Assembly: GCA_004195335.1 (NCBI GenBank)
Contig: SDWK01000651.1
Span: 1 to 7,623 of the forward strand
Source: Shewanella sp.
Lineage (GTDB): Bacteria; Pseudomonadota; Gammaproteobacteria; Enterobacterales; Shewanellaceae
DNA length: 7,623 bases
Direction: 5' to 3'
Position numbers and translations under genes: made by a program. Shown here one piece after another: positions 1-5,589 of the stretch. Every line of letters starts with the position of its first letter. The first letter of the stretch is position 1. Under the pieces are notes generated by a model. That model saw nothing but the letters and a program-made list of their open reading frames with translations. It had not been told where the DNA came from and did no database searches.

Positions 1-7
1 TACTCAT
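1..7 (-). CDS. Start of a divergent gene (only Met-Ser codons visible)
   Basis: On the minus strand an ATG lies at bases 7-5, followed by AGT (Ser) and the first base of a third codon, then the window ends. It is preceded by TAAGGAG (complement of 14-20) at a 6-base spacing, close to an ideal Shine-Dalgarno site, so a real translation start is likely although almost no coding sequence is visible. The gene is transcribed away from the amide-ligase operon. A regulator or transporter for that operon would be a natural divergent neighbour, but nothing here shows what it encodes. Confidence 0.6.
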
Positions 8-32
8 ACTTATCTCCTTAAATTACCGACCG

Positions 33-48
33 CTTATATTGGTATAAG
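33..48. repeat. Inverted repeat CTTATA-N4-TATAAG near the divergent gene
   Basis: There are two perfect 6-base arms with a TTGG spacer, lying 12 bases upstream (in the divergent gene's direction) of its ribosome site. It could be a repressor operator covering that gene's promoter or leader. It could also be the edge of a dispersed repeat, because GGTATAA recurs at 7491-7497 at the other end of the window next to another ATACC/GGTAT dyad. Confidence 0.4.
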
Positions 49-259
49 TACGCAAAAAATGCACTAGTCGATCTCGCTGTATTTTTGGCAGTTTATAGAG
101 TTTAAAACTCACGTTTGATGTATGGCTCGTTTATTCGCTTTTAATCGGTAAGTTGAATAGCACAGCTAACGGGGGGCGCTAGCGACCTGTGATCATGCGT
201 GTGGATACACAGGGTGAACAGTATCAAGATTCAAAGTCTGATAAATGACCTACAGCTCT

Positions 260-289
260 TTGATAAACCGACTATTCTTAATCTATGTT
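260..289 (+). promoter_or_regulatory. Candidate sigma70 promoter for the amide-ligase operon (weak)
   Basis: TTGATA at 260-265 matches five of six -35 consensus bases. TATGTT at 284-289 matches four of six -10 bases, at an 18-base spacing. Transcription would begin near 296, leaving a leader of about 65 bases before the ATG at 362. A competing pair is TTGATG (115-120) with TTTAAT (140-145) at 19 bases. Neither is strong, so activation by a regulator or a different start site remains possible. Confidence 0.25.
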
Positions 290-361
290 GCTCCCAGTCA
301 AAAAATTCACCATAGAGTGACATCTAAGCTTGAACTAGGTTGATAAGAAGGAAGCTCAAAT

Positions 362-1729
362 ATGGAAGCGAGACAAGTTAAGAGTATTAGCGATGCGATG
401 GCCATTATTGAAGAGCGAAAATTAACCCATGTCAAAGTTGGCCTGTTCGATATCGATGGCGTTATGCGAGGCAAATACATGTCGAAAGCCAAGTTTTTCT
501 CTTCGTTAGAGCGAGGCTTTGCTTTTTGTGATGTGGTGCTTGGATGGGACATGAAAGACCAGCTCTATGATAACGCCAAATATACCGGCTGGCATACAGG
601 CTACCCCGATGCGCCGGTGCGAATATTGCCCCACACCTGCCGGGATGTCGTGGGTGAAGAGGGGATGCTACTCTTTATCGCCGAGTTTGCTAAGGAAGCC
701 GAGCCACTGTGCCCGAGGGGGATATTACGCAGAGTCATAGAGAAAGCCGAGAAGATGGGGTTTTCGGCTATGGCGGCGCTGGAGTATGAGTTCTTCCTTT
801 TTAATGAAACCCCGCACTCAATTCGTGAAAAGAACTATCGCAATTTAGAAACCATCACTCCGGACTGGTTTGGTTATTCGATGATCCGTAACTCGGTTCA
901 CTCAGACCTGTATCAAGACATACTGTCGATGGCTGAAATCATGGATTTTCCCATCGAAGGGCTCCATTCAGAAACAGGCCCCGGAGTGATTGAGGCGGCC
1001 ATCACTGTCGACAACATAGAGGCGGCTGCCGATAAAGGGGCACTATTTAAAACCTTTATGAAAGTGCTGGCACAAAAACGTGAGTTGATGGCTACCTTTA
1101 TGGCCAAGTGGTCTGGTGACTATCCGGGTCAAAGCGGTCATATTCACCTGTCATTGCAAAATAAAGATGGCTCTTCGGCATTCTACGATCCCAGTCAGGC
1201 CCACAATATGAGTCAACTTCAACGACATTTTATTGCGGGTCAACAGCATTTGATGCCTGAGTTCCTCTGCATGATAGCCCCAACGATTAATAGTTATTCA
1301 CGCATGGTGCCAGGTTTTTGGGCGCCGACGGAGGCGACTTGGGGGGTTGAGAACCGCACGACGGCTCTGCGAGTCATCCCAGGTTCTGCTAATTCTCAAC
1401 GGGTGGAATATCGTTTAGGCGCCGCAGATGCCAATCCCTATCTGGCACTGGCTGCGGCTTTAGCTAGCGGTTTGTATGGCATTGAACATAAGTTAGAGCC
1501 TAGTGAACCGGTTAAGGGAAACGCTTATGAGCAAAGCCATGATGCATCGATAGCCTTACCTTCAACGTTGTGGGATGCCGCGCAGAGATTTAAACAATCG
1601 ATTGCCGCAGAGCACTTTTTCGGTAAGGCGTTTGTCGAGCATTACGCCATCAGCCGTGAGTGGGAAGAGCGTGAGTTCAGAAAGCATGTGAGTGATTGGG
1701 AGATGGAACGCTACTTTGAAATTATTTAG
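362..1729 (+). CDS. Glutamine synthetase-family gamma-glutamyl amide ligase (PuuA/GlnT-like)
   Basis: A 455-residue cytosolic enzyme with the complete glutamine synthetase fold. The N-terminal beta-grasp part includes FDIDGVMRGK (29-38). The catalytic part has metal-binding EYEFF (141-145), SETGPGVIEAA (203-213), GHIHLSL (259-265), the NR-containing segment APTEATWGVENRTTALR (321-337) and RVEYR (347-351), then NPYLALAAAL (358-367). These cover the Glu, His and Arg residues that bind metal, ATP and glutamate in the family. The usual GPGQ is GPGV here, and the NLYDLP-type adenylylation motif of housekeeping GlnA is not seen. Members with this architecture commonly ligate glutamate to an amine (putrescine, ethanolamine, isopropylamine) using ATP, so glutamine synthesis is unlikely to be its main job; the amine is not known. 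AGGA at 349-352, nine bases before the ATG, supports this start. It leads a four-enzyme operon with oxidising and hydrolysing partners. Confidence 0.9.
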   Translation: MEARQVKSISDAMAIIEERKLTHVKVGLFDIDGVMRGKYMSKAKFFSSLERGFAFCDVVLGWDMKDQLYDNAKYTGWHTGYPDAPVRILPHTCRDVVGEEGMLLFIAEFAKEAEPLCPRGILRRVIEKAEKMGFSAMAALEYEFFLFNETPHSIREKNYRNLETITPDWFGYSMIRNSVHSDLYQDILSMAEIMDFPIEGLHSETGPGVIEAAITVDNIEAAADKGALFKTFMKVLAQKRELMATFMAKWSGDYPGQSGHIHLSLQNKDGSSAFYDPSQAHNMSQLQRHFIAGQQHLMPEFLCMIAPTINSYSRMVPGFWAPTEATWGVENRTTALRVIPGSANSQRVEYRLGAADANPYLALAAALASGLYGIEHKLEPSEPVKGNAYEQSHDASIALPSTLWDAAQRFKQSIAAEHFFGKAFVEHYAISREWEEREFRKHVSDWEMERYFEII

Positions 1730-1782
1730 TTTTGATTGGCGTTTATCGATAAAAATCAATTTCAGTCAGAGGTAGCTCGGCG

Positions 1783-3249
1783 ATGAAAAAATCTCAGCAA
1801 GCCAAGTATCAATCAAAGTCTCAAGCTCAGTCTCAAGTAAAGAGTAAAGGTGACAAATCCGCCGCCGATGAGCAGCAGACCGTTTCTCCAATTGATGGCA
1901 GTGTGTATGTGACGCGCAAACTTGCCACAAAAGCACAGGTTAATGCCTGTGTTGACAGGGCGGTACAGGCTAAGTTGCAGTGGCAAGCCACTGCGCTCGA
2001 TAGCCGTAAACTTGTGTGCCAGAGGGCGATTGATATTTTGCTAAGTCATAAAAAGGAGATAGCCCTCGAGCTTAGCTGGATGATGGGACGTCCAATCCGC
2101 TATACCCCGGGTGAGTTACATGGGGTTGCCGAACGGAGCGAATATATGATCAGCGTGAGTGACGAAGCGTTGGCCTCCCTGACTTTATTGGAAAAGCCCG
2201 GATTGACTCGGTACATCAAACGCGAACCTCTGGGGCTGGTACTGGTTATCGCCCCCTGGAATTATCCTTTCTTGACGGCCGTCAATGCCATTATTCCGGC
2301 ATTATTAGCGGGCAATTGCGTCATCTTAAAGCATTCGGCTCAAACTCCTCTGTGCGCAGAGCGCTTCTACCAGGCCTTTGATGAAGCCGGATTACCTGAA
2401 GGTGTATTTCAATTTTTGCACCTGAGTCATGAAAGCACCGCCGAACTGATTGGCTGCAAAGAGATCAACTACGTGGCCTTTACCGGTTCGGTAAAGGGGG
2501 GGGAATTGATTGAAAAGGCAGCCTTGGGCCGTTTTATCGGTGTTGGGTTAGAGCTGGGGGGGAAAGATCCTGCCTATGTACGCCATGATGCGAATATCGA
2601 AAAAGCCGCAGAGGCACTCATAGATGGGGCATTTTTCAATTCTGGCCAGTCTTGCTGTGGCATAGAACGCATCTATGTTCATCGCAGTGTTTATGATGAG
2701 TTTGTCGCTCAGGCGGTGGCATTAACCCTGCAATATCGGCTCGGACGGGCAGACAACCCAGAGATGACACTCGGTCCTATGGTTAGCACTTCCGCCGCCG
2801 ATTTTGTTCGCGGCCAAATAAAAGAGGCGATAGCACTCGGTGCGGTAGCGCATATCGATGAGACCTTGTTTGAGATGAGTCAGGAGAGGACGGCCTATCT
2901 TGCTCCTCAAATTTTGACCCAAGTTAATCATCAGATGAGCGTGATGAGAGAAGAATCTTTTGGTCCCGTGGTAGGAATAATGAGAGTCGATGACGATCAA
3001 CAAGCGATAGAATTGATGAATGACAGCCAGTTTGGATTAAGTGCATGTATCTTTACTAAAGATGTTGAAACGGGCATCGCCTTGGGAGAACGAATTGAAA
3101 CCGGCACTTTCTTCCTCAACCGTTGTGATTATCTTGATCCGGCTCTAGCTTGGACGGGCGTAAAACAATCGGGAAGAGGGTGCAGTTTGTCTCGACTTGG
3201 TTTTGACTATTTGACACGACCGAAATCGTTTTACATTAAACATGAGTAA
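1783..3249 (+). CDS. NAD(P)-dependent aldehyde dehydrogenase with a Gln/Lys/Ser-rich N-terminal tail
   Basis: A 488-residue aldehyde dehydrogenase that oxidises an aldehyde to an acid with NAD or NADP. Visible in order are PWNYP (158-162, transition-state Asn160), Lys183 in ILKHSAQTP, the Rossmann segment FTGSVKGG (233-240), general-base Glu257 in ELGGKDP, nucleophile Cys291 in GQSCC (followed by a second Cys292), EESFGP (390-395) and the C-terminal NRCDYLDPALAWTGVKQSGRG (446-466). All catalytic residues are present. The position that is Glu in many NAD-dependent members (KxxE) is Ala186, so NADP use is possible. Residues 2-32 form a Gln/Lys/Ser-rich tail before the usual beginning at SPIDG; no in-frame ATG, GTG or TTG lies between 1783 and SPIDG, so the tail is genuine. 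AGAGG at 1768-1772 is the ribosome site. The 53-base gap from the ligase and 44-base gap to the alcohol dehydrogenase suggest one operon. The likely substrate is a gamma-glutamyl-amino aldehyde (inference). Confidence 0.9.
   Translation: MKKSQQAKYQSKSQAQSQVKSKGDKSAADEQQTVSPIDGSVYVTRKLATKAQVNACVDRAVQAKLQWQATALDSRKLVCQRAIDILLSHKKEIALELSWMMGRPIRYTPGELHGVAERSEYMISVSDEALASLTLLEKPGLTRYIKREPLGLVLVIAPWNYPFLTAVNAIIPALLAGNCVILKHSAQTPLCAERFYQAFDEAGLPEGVFQFLHLSHESTAELIGCKEINYVAFTGSVKGGELIEKAALGRFIGVGLELGGKDPAYVRHDANIEKAAEALIDGAFFNSGQSCCGIERIYVHRSVYDEFVAQAVALTLQYRLGRADNPEMTLGPMVSTSAADFVRGQIKEAIALGAVAHIDETLFEMSQERTAYLAPQILTQVNHQMSVMREESFGPVVGIMRVDDDQQAIELMNDSQFGLSACIFTKDVETGIALGERIETGTFFLNRCDYLDPALAWTGVKQSGRGCSLSRLGFDYLTRPKSFYIKHE
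1817..1837 (+). repeat. 12-base-period direct repeat inside the aldehyde dehydrogenase tail
   Basis: The 9-mer AGTCTCAAG occurs at 1817-1825 and again at 1829-1837, exactly 12 bases apart, so it stays in frame and encodes Ser-Gln-rich units. This suggests that the unusual N-terminal tail grew by slippage or small tandem duplication. Confidence 0.55.
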
Positions 3250-3293
3250 TCGTTATTTGTTTTAGGCGCATTAATTATACCAGGGAGCTATAG

Positions 3294-4460
3294 ATGGAAC
3301 TATTTGCCAATTGGCATTACCCAACGGCCATTACCGTTGGCGATTCGTGTATTTCACAGATAGGAGAAAAGTGTCTGAGTCTATCGATGAGTAAAGTGAT
3401 GGTGGTGACCGATCCTGGTCTAGCAGACCTGCCAATGATGGCGCATTTATTGTCCTATTGCAGAGAATCGGGGGTCGCGACAGCGGTGTTTTGTGACATA
3501 CAGGCTAACCCGACAGGCGACAACGTTGGGATGGGGATCCAGGCGTTTAATGAGGGTGGATTCGATGGTGTTATTGCTTTTGGAGGTGGGTCCAGCTTAG
3601 ATGCAGGTAAGGCGATAGCGTTAATGGCCAAACAGTCAATCTCTCTGTGGCAAGCCGAAGATGTCAATGATAACTGGAAGCAAATTGATGAGAGTAATAT
3701 GGTGCCTGTGATTGCCGTACCGACCACAGCCGGAACGGGGGCGGAAGTCGGCCGGGCGTCGGTGATCACCGATACTGATGGTGAATATCATATCAAGCGT
3801 CTTATTTTTCATCCTAAGATGATCCCGGCCGCCGTCTTACTCGACCCTAGATTAACGGTGACCTTGTCGCCGCAGATGACTGCAGCGACTGGGTTGGATG
3901 CGTTATCTCATAATCTTGAGGCATTTTGCGCCCCTTATTATCATCCTATGGCCGAGGGAATTGCCATCGAGGCCATCAGATTGATTAAAACATACTTGCC
4001 TGTCGCATTCGAAGATGGAAGTAACATCGAGGCGCGAACCCAGATGCTGGTGGCATCCAGCATGGGGGCAACCAGTTTTCAGCGAGGACTCGGAGGCATG
4101 CATGCGTTAGCTCATTCGTTGGGTGCACTGTATAACAAACATCACGGCCTGCTAAACGCAATTTTGATGCCCTATGTATTAAACAAGAATCGAGCCGAGA
4201 TAGAGGAAGGAATCACCCGATTAGCCAGATATCTTGAGCTCGACTATCCCGGGTTTGACAGCTTTCTTGAATGGGTATTGCTGTTTCGAGCTAGGCTGGA
4301 TATCCCCCATTCACTCGAAGAGATCGGTATTAGCCTCGAAGATGCCCGCTTAGTCGGAGATATGTCTGTAAAGGATGCGGCCGCGGCTGGCAATCCGGTG
4401 AACCTCACGGCCAATGACTATTCCGAACTCTTTAGTGATGCGGTTTTGGGACGTTTTTGA
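3294..4460 (+). CDS. Iron-containing (group III) alcohol dehydrogenase
   Basis: A 388-residue enzyme of the Fe-ADH family (FucO/AdhB/EutG type), the family's normal length. The N-terminal nucleotide-binding half carries FGGGSSLDAGKA (96-107) and PTTAGTGAE (143-151, Glu where many members have Ser). The helical metal-binding half supplies the expected ligands Asp202 and His206 in TGLDALSHNLEAF, and His270 and His284 in GMHALAHSLG...NKHHG; His274 matches the conserved second His of the family. All four metal positions are present, so the enzyme should be active with Fe2+ or a similar ion and NAD(P). AGGGAG at 3282-3287, six bases before the ATG, fixes the start. It lies between the aldehyde dehydrogenase and the amidotransferase-fold gene and probably interconverts an alcohol and the aldehyde that the neighbour oxidises. 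This gene distinguishes the cluster from a classical putrescine (Puu) operon. Confidence 0.9.
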   Translation: MELFANWHYPTAITVGDSCISQIGEKCLSLSMSKVMVVTDPGLADLPMMAHLLSYCRESGVATAVFCDIQANPTGDNVGMGIQAFNEGGFDGVIAFGGGSSLDAGKAIALMAKQSISLWQAEDVNDNWKQIDESNMVPVIAVPTTAGTGAEVGRASVITDTDGEYHIKRLIFHPKMIPAAVLLDPRLTVTLSPQMTAATGLDALSHNLEAFCAPYYHPMAEGIAIEAIRLIKTYLPVAFEDGSNIEARTQMLVASSMGATSFQRGLGGMHALAHSLGALYNKHHGLLNAILMPYVLNKNRAEIEEGITRLARYLELDYPGFDSFLEWVLLFRARLDIPHSLEEIGISLEDARLVGDMSVKDAAAAGNPVNLTANDYSELFSDAVLGRF

Positions 4461-4477
4461 TGGTAGCAGCCCGATAA

Positions 4478-4586
4478 ATTCGGAGAGTTTAATGGTCATT
4501 GGAATTTTGCAATGTGATGATGTCAGAGAATCACTAAGAGGAGAATGAAACACGGTAACTATCCGCAGATTTTAGTTATTAAATAG
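4478..4586 (+). pseudogene. Degenerate, frameshifted duplicate of the 5' end of the downstream amidotransferase gene
   Basis: Bases 4478-4570 align with 4655-4742, which contain the ribosome site and first 24-25 codons of the intact gene. By eye they are about nine-tenths identical outside one 5-base indel, with 5 mismatches in the first 60 bases. The copy keeps CGGAG and an ATG at 4492 encoding MVIGILQCDDVRESLRGE, then hits TGA at 4546-4548. An overlapping ATG at 4545 continues the homologous frame as MKHGNYPQILVIK and stops at TAG 4584-4586. Similarity fades after the HGNYP codons, so this is a 5' fragment and not a full decayed gene. It sits 31 bases after the alcohol dehydrogenase stop, a normal operon spacing, which suggests it may occupy the ancestral start position. 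Confidence 0.8.
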
Positions 4587-4604
4587 AGGACTGACAGTTA
4601 AATT

Positions 4605-4635
4605 AATGGAAATGGAAATGGAAATGGAAATGGAA
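4605..4635 (+). repeat. Five tandem AATGGA hexamers
   Basis: AATGGA is repeated perfectly five times at 4605-4634, with one more A of a sixth unit. It lies between the truncated duplicate and the intact amidotransferase gene. Read from 4606 it gives alternating Met-Glu codons, then Leu-Tyr-Leu and TAG at 4645-4647. A short perfect tract like this can change unit number by replication slippage. Because the unit is six bases, such changes would alter spacing and not reading frame. Confidence 0.85.
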
Positions 4636-4668
4636 CTTTATCTTTAGTTTGTCCATTCGGAGAGCTTG

Positions 4669-5367
4669 ATGATCATTGGAATTTTGCTATGTGATGATGT
4701 CAGAGAATCACTGAGGAAGAAACATGGGAACTATCCGAAGATGTTCAGCGCGCTGTTCGCATCAGTGGATGCAGAACTGGCGTTTAATGTGTATCGGGTG
4801 ACCGACGGTGTTTATCCTGAGTCAATAGATGAATGTGACGCTTATATTTCGACCGGAAGCCGATATAGCGTCAATGATGACGCACCCTGGATAGCAGAGT
4901 TTCAGGCCTTTATCGTTCAATTATTCCGTTTAAAGAAGAAGTTTGTTGGGATCTGCTTTGGTCATCAGATGATGGCTAAGGCATTGGGGGGCGAAGTGAT
5001 GACCTCGTCTAAAGGGTGGGGGATCGGCGTCACGACAACAAGGATAAAACAGCGGCCCATTTGGATGGCGATGGATGTTGAACAACTTGCTTTAGTGGCG
5101 AGTCATAAAGAGCAAGTGACAAAAATGCCGGCTGGCTCAGTGCTCATTGCTGGGAGTGAATTTTGTCCCTGTTACATGATGCAAATTAACGATCATTTTT
5201 TAGGGATCCAGGGGCATCCCGAATTTAGTAAAAGTTATGCCAGAGATCTTATGATGGTTAGACGCGACGTTATTCCTGCTCAGCGGATAAGAGCCGGCAT
5301 CGCGTCGTTATCGTTAGCTGTTGATGACGAGTTGATGAGTCAAAGTTTGCTGATCTTTTTACAATAA
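4669..5367 (+). CDS. Class I glutamine amidotransferase-fold protein, probable gamma-glutamyl hydrolase
   Basis: A 232-residue protein with the class I amidotransferase fold. The nucleophile elbow is GICFGHQ (94-100, Cys96), and the other two triad residues are His183 and Glu185 in GIQGHPEFS (179-187), so the Cys-His-Glu triad is intact. No synthetase domain is attached; it is a free-standing domain like the GMP-synthase-type stand-alone amidotransferases. As the last gene of a gamma-glutamyl ligase/dehydrogenase set, it probably releases glutamate from the oxidised gamma-glutamyl intermediate, the step PuuD performs in putrescine breakdown; this is inferred from context. The ATG at 4669 is chosen because GGAG at 4659-4662 lies six bases upstream; a TTG at 4666 would leave only three. 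The 208-base gap before it contains a broken copy of its own beginning, which keeps Gln (ILQCDD) where this gene has Leu (ILLCDD). Confidence 0.85.
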   Translation: MIIGILLCDDVRESLRKKHGNYPKMFSALFASVDAELAFNVYRVTDGVYPESIDECDAYISTGSRYSVNDDAPWIAEFQAFIVQLFRLKKKFVGICFGHQMMAKALGGEVMTSSKGWGIGVTTTRIKQRPIWMAMDVEQLALVASHKEQVTKMPAGSVLIAGSEFCPCYMMQINDHFLGIQGHPEFSKSYARDLMMVRRDVIPAQRIRAGIASLSLAVDDELMSQSLLIFLQ

Positions 5368-5455
5368 ATGAAGTGTATCGTTGCTTTTTTGACCGAAAAG
5401 GCGCTTTTGATGAGGTTTTATAATTTTGACACTTATTGATGCACCGTTTCTTAGG

Positions 5456-5461
5456 TATAAT
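5456..5461 (+). promoter_or_regulatory. Perfect TATAAT -10 box, probable tsaB promoter
   Basis: TATAAT at 5456-5461 matches the sigma70 -10 consensus fully. No good -35 lies at 16-18 bases. A perfect TTGACA at 5426-5431 is 24 bases away, too far for a normal promoter, and no extended -10 TG is present. Transcription would start near 5468, about 120 bases before the tsaB ATG. Confidence 0.45.
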
Positions 5462-5483
5462 CGAGTTTAATCATTCTGATCTA

Positions 5484-5495
5484 TGTGTTTACACA
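5484..5495. repeat. 12-base palindrome TGTGTTTACACA
   Basis: TGTGT and ACACA arms flank a TT centre. It lies just downstream of the TATAAT box, where a bound repressor would block transcription. Its TGTG/CACA edges recall CRP-family half sites, but the spacing is much tighter than the TGTGA-N6-TCACA consensus, so no factor is assigned. Confidence 0.35.
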
Positions 5496-5516
5496 CGGAG
5501 AAGATAATTTTAAAAC

Positions 5517-5541
5517 TAGTGGTTTTTATGCCACTATTTTC
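5517..5541 (+). terminator. Hairpin TAGTGG/CCACTA with short T run in the tsaB leader
   Basis: TAGTGG (5517-5522) pairs with CCACTA (5531-5536) across an 8-base T-rich loop and is followed by TTTTCG. The stem is short and the U tract brief, so it would be a weak intrinsic terminator, an attenuator-like leader structure or simply a structured 5' UTR. It lies between the presumed tsaB promoter and its start codon. Confidence 0.3.
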
Positions 5542-5589
5542 GTGATCTTAAGGCTTTGTTGGTAGAGGCCTATTTGCTTGTGGTATTAG

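Larger units (their letters stand above)
8..361. promoter_or_regulatory. Divergent intergenic control region
   Basis: No convincing gene is seen in these 354 bases. They lie between two outward-reading translation starts and so must hold promoters for both. Visible structure: the inverted repeat CTTATA-TTGG-TATAAG at 33-48; the 8-base palindrome CGCTAGCG at 177-184 just after a run of six G; and nested arms CCTGTG (186-191)/CACAGG (208-213) enclosing GTGT (199-202)/ACAC (207-210). Several weak sigma70-like hexamer pairs occur on the plus strand and none is decisive. The length and clustered dyads suggest regulated transcription, which is inference. Confidence 0.5.
5368..5589 (+). promoter_or_regulatory. 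Intergenic region upstream of tsaB
   Basis: No gene is seen in these 222 bases. The region separates the amine-metabolism set from tsaB. It holds a perfect -10 hexamer, a 12-base palindrome and a hairpin (listed separately), implying that tsaB has its own promoter and a 5' leader of roughly 120 bases. No convincing intrinsic terminator follows the amidotransferase gene, so read-through into tsaB cannot be excluded. Confidence 0.5.

Noticed and set aside
123..139. Sigma54-like site TGGCTC...CGC
   Set aside because: The GG and GC elements are 11 bases apart where sigma54 needs 10, and the TTGC core is not matched.
307..552. 81-codon minus-strand frame across the ligase start
   Set aside because: It overlaps the ligase ribosome site and N-terminus and shows no family features.
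3455..3769. 104-codon minus-strand frame inside the alcohol dehydrogenase
   Set aside because: It lies wholly within a strongly conserved gene on the other strand, resembles no known protein, and is a codon-bias shadow.
4666..4671. TTG at 4666 as start of the amidotransferase gene
   Set aside because: It would sit only three bases from GGAG; the ATG at 4669 has a six-base spacing, and the duplicate copy also uses the ATG position.
4669..5367. Calling the amidotransferase-fold gene puuD
   Set aside because: Its GICFGHQ and GIQGHPEFS motifs differ from the GIC-R-G-Q and WHPE style of PuuD-type C26 peptidases, and the cluster lacks PuuB.
5396..5408. AAAAG-GCG-CTTTT hairpin as a terminator after the amidotransferase gene
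   Set aside because: The stem is only five pairs, four of them A-T, with a 3-base loop and no T tract beyond the stem itself.
5426..5461. TTGACA plus TATAAT as one promoter
   Set aside because: Both hexamers are perfect but the spacing is 24 bases, too long for sigma70.
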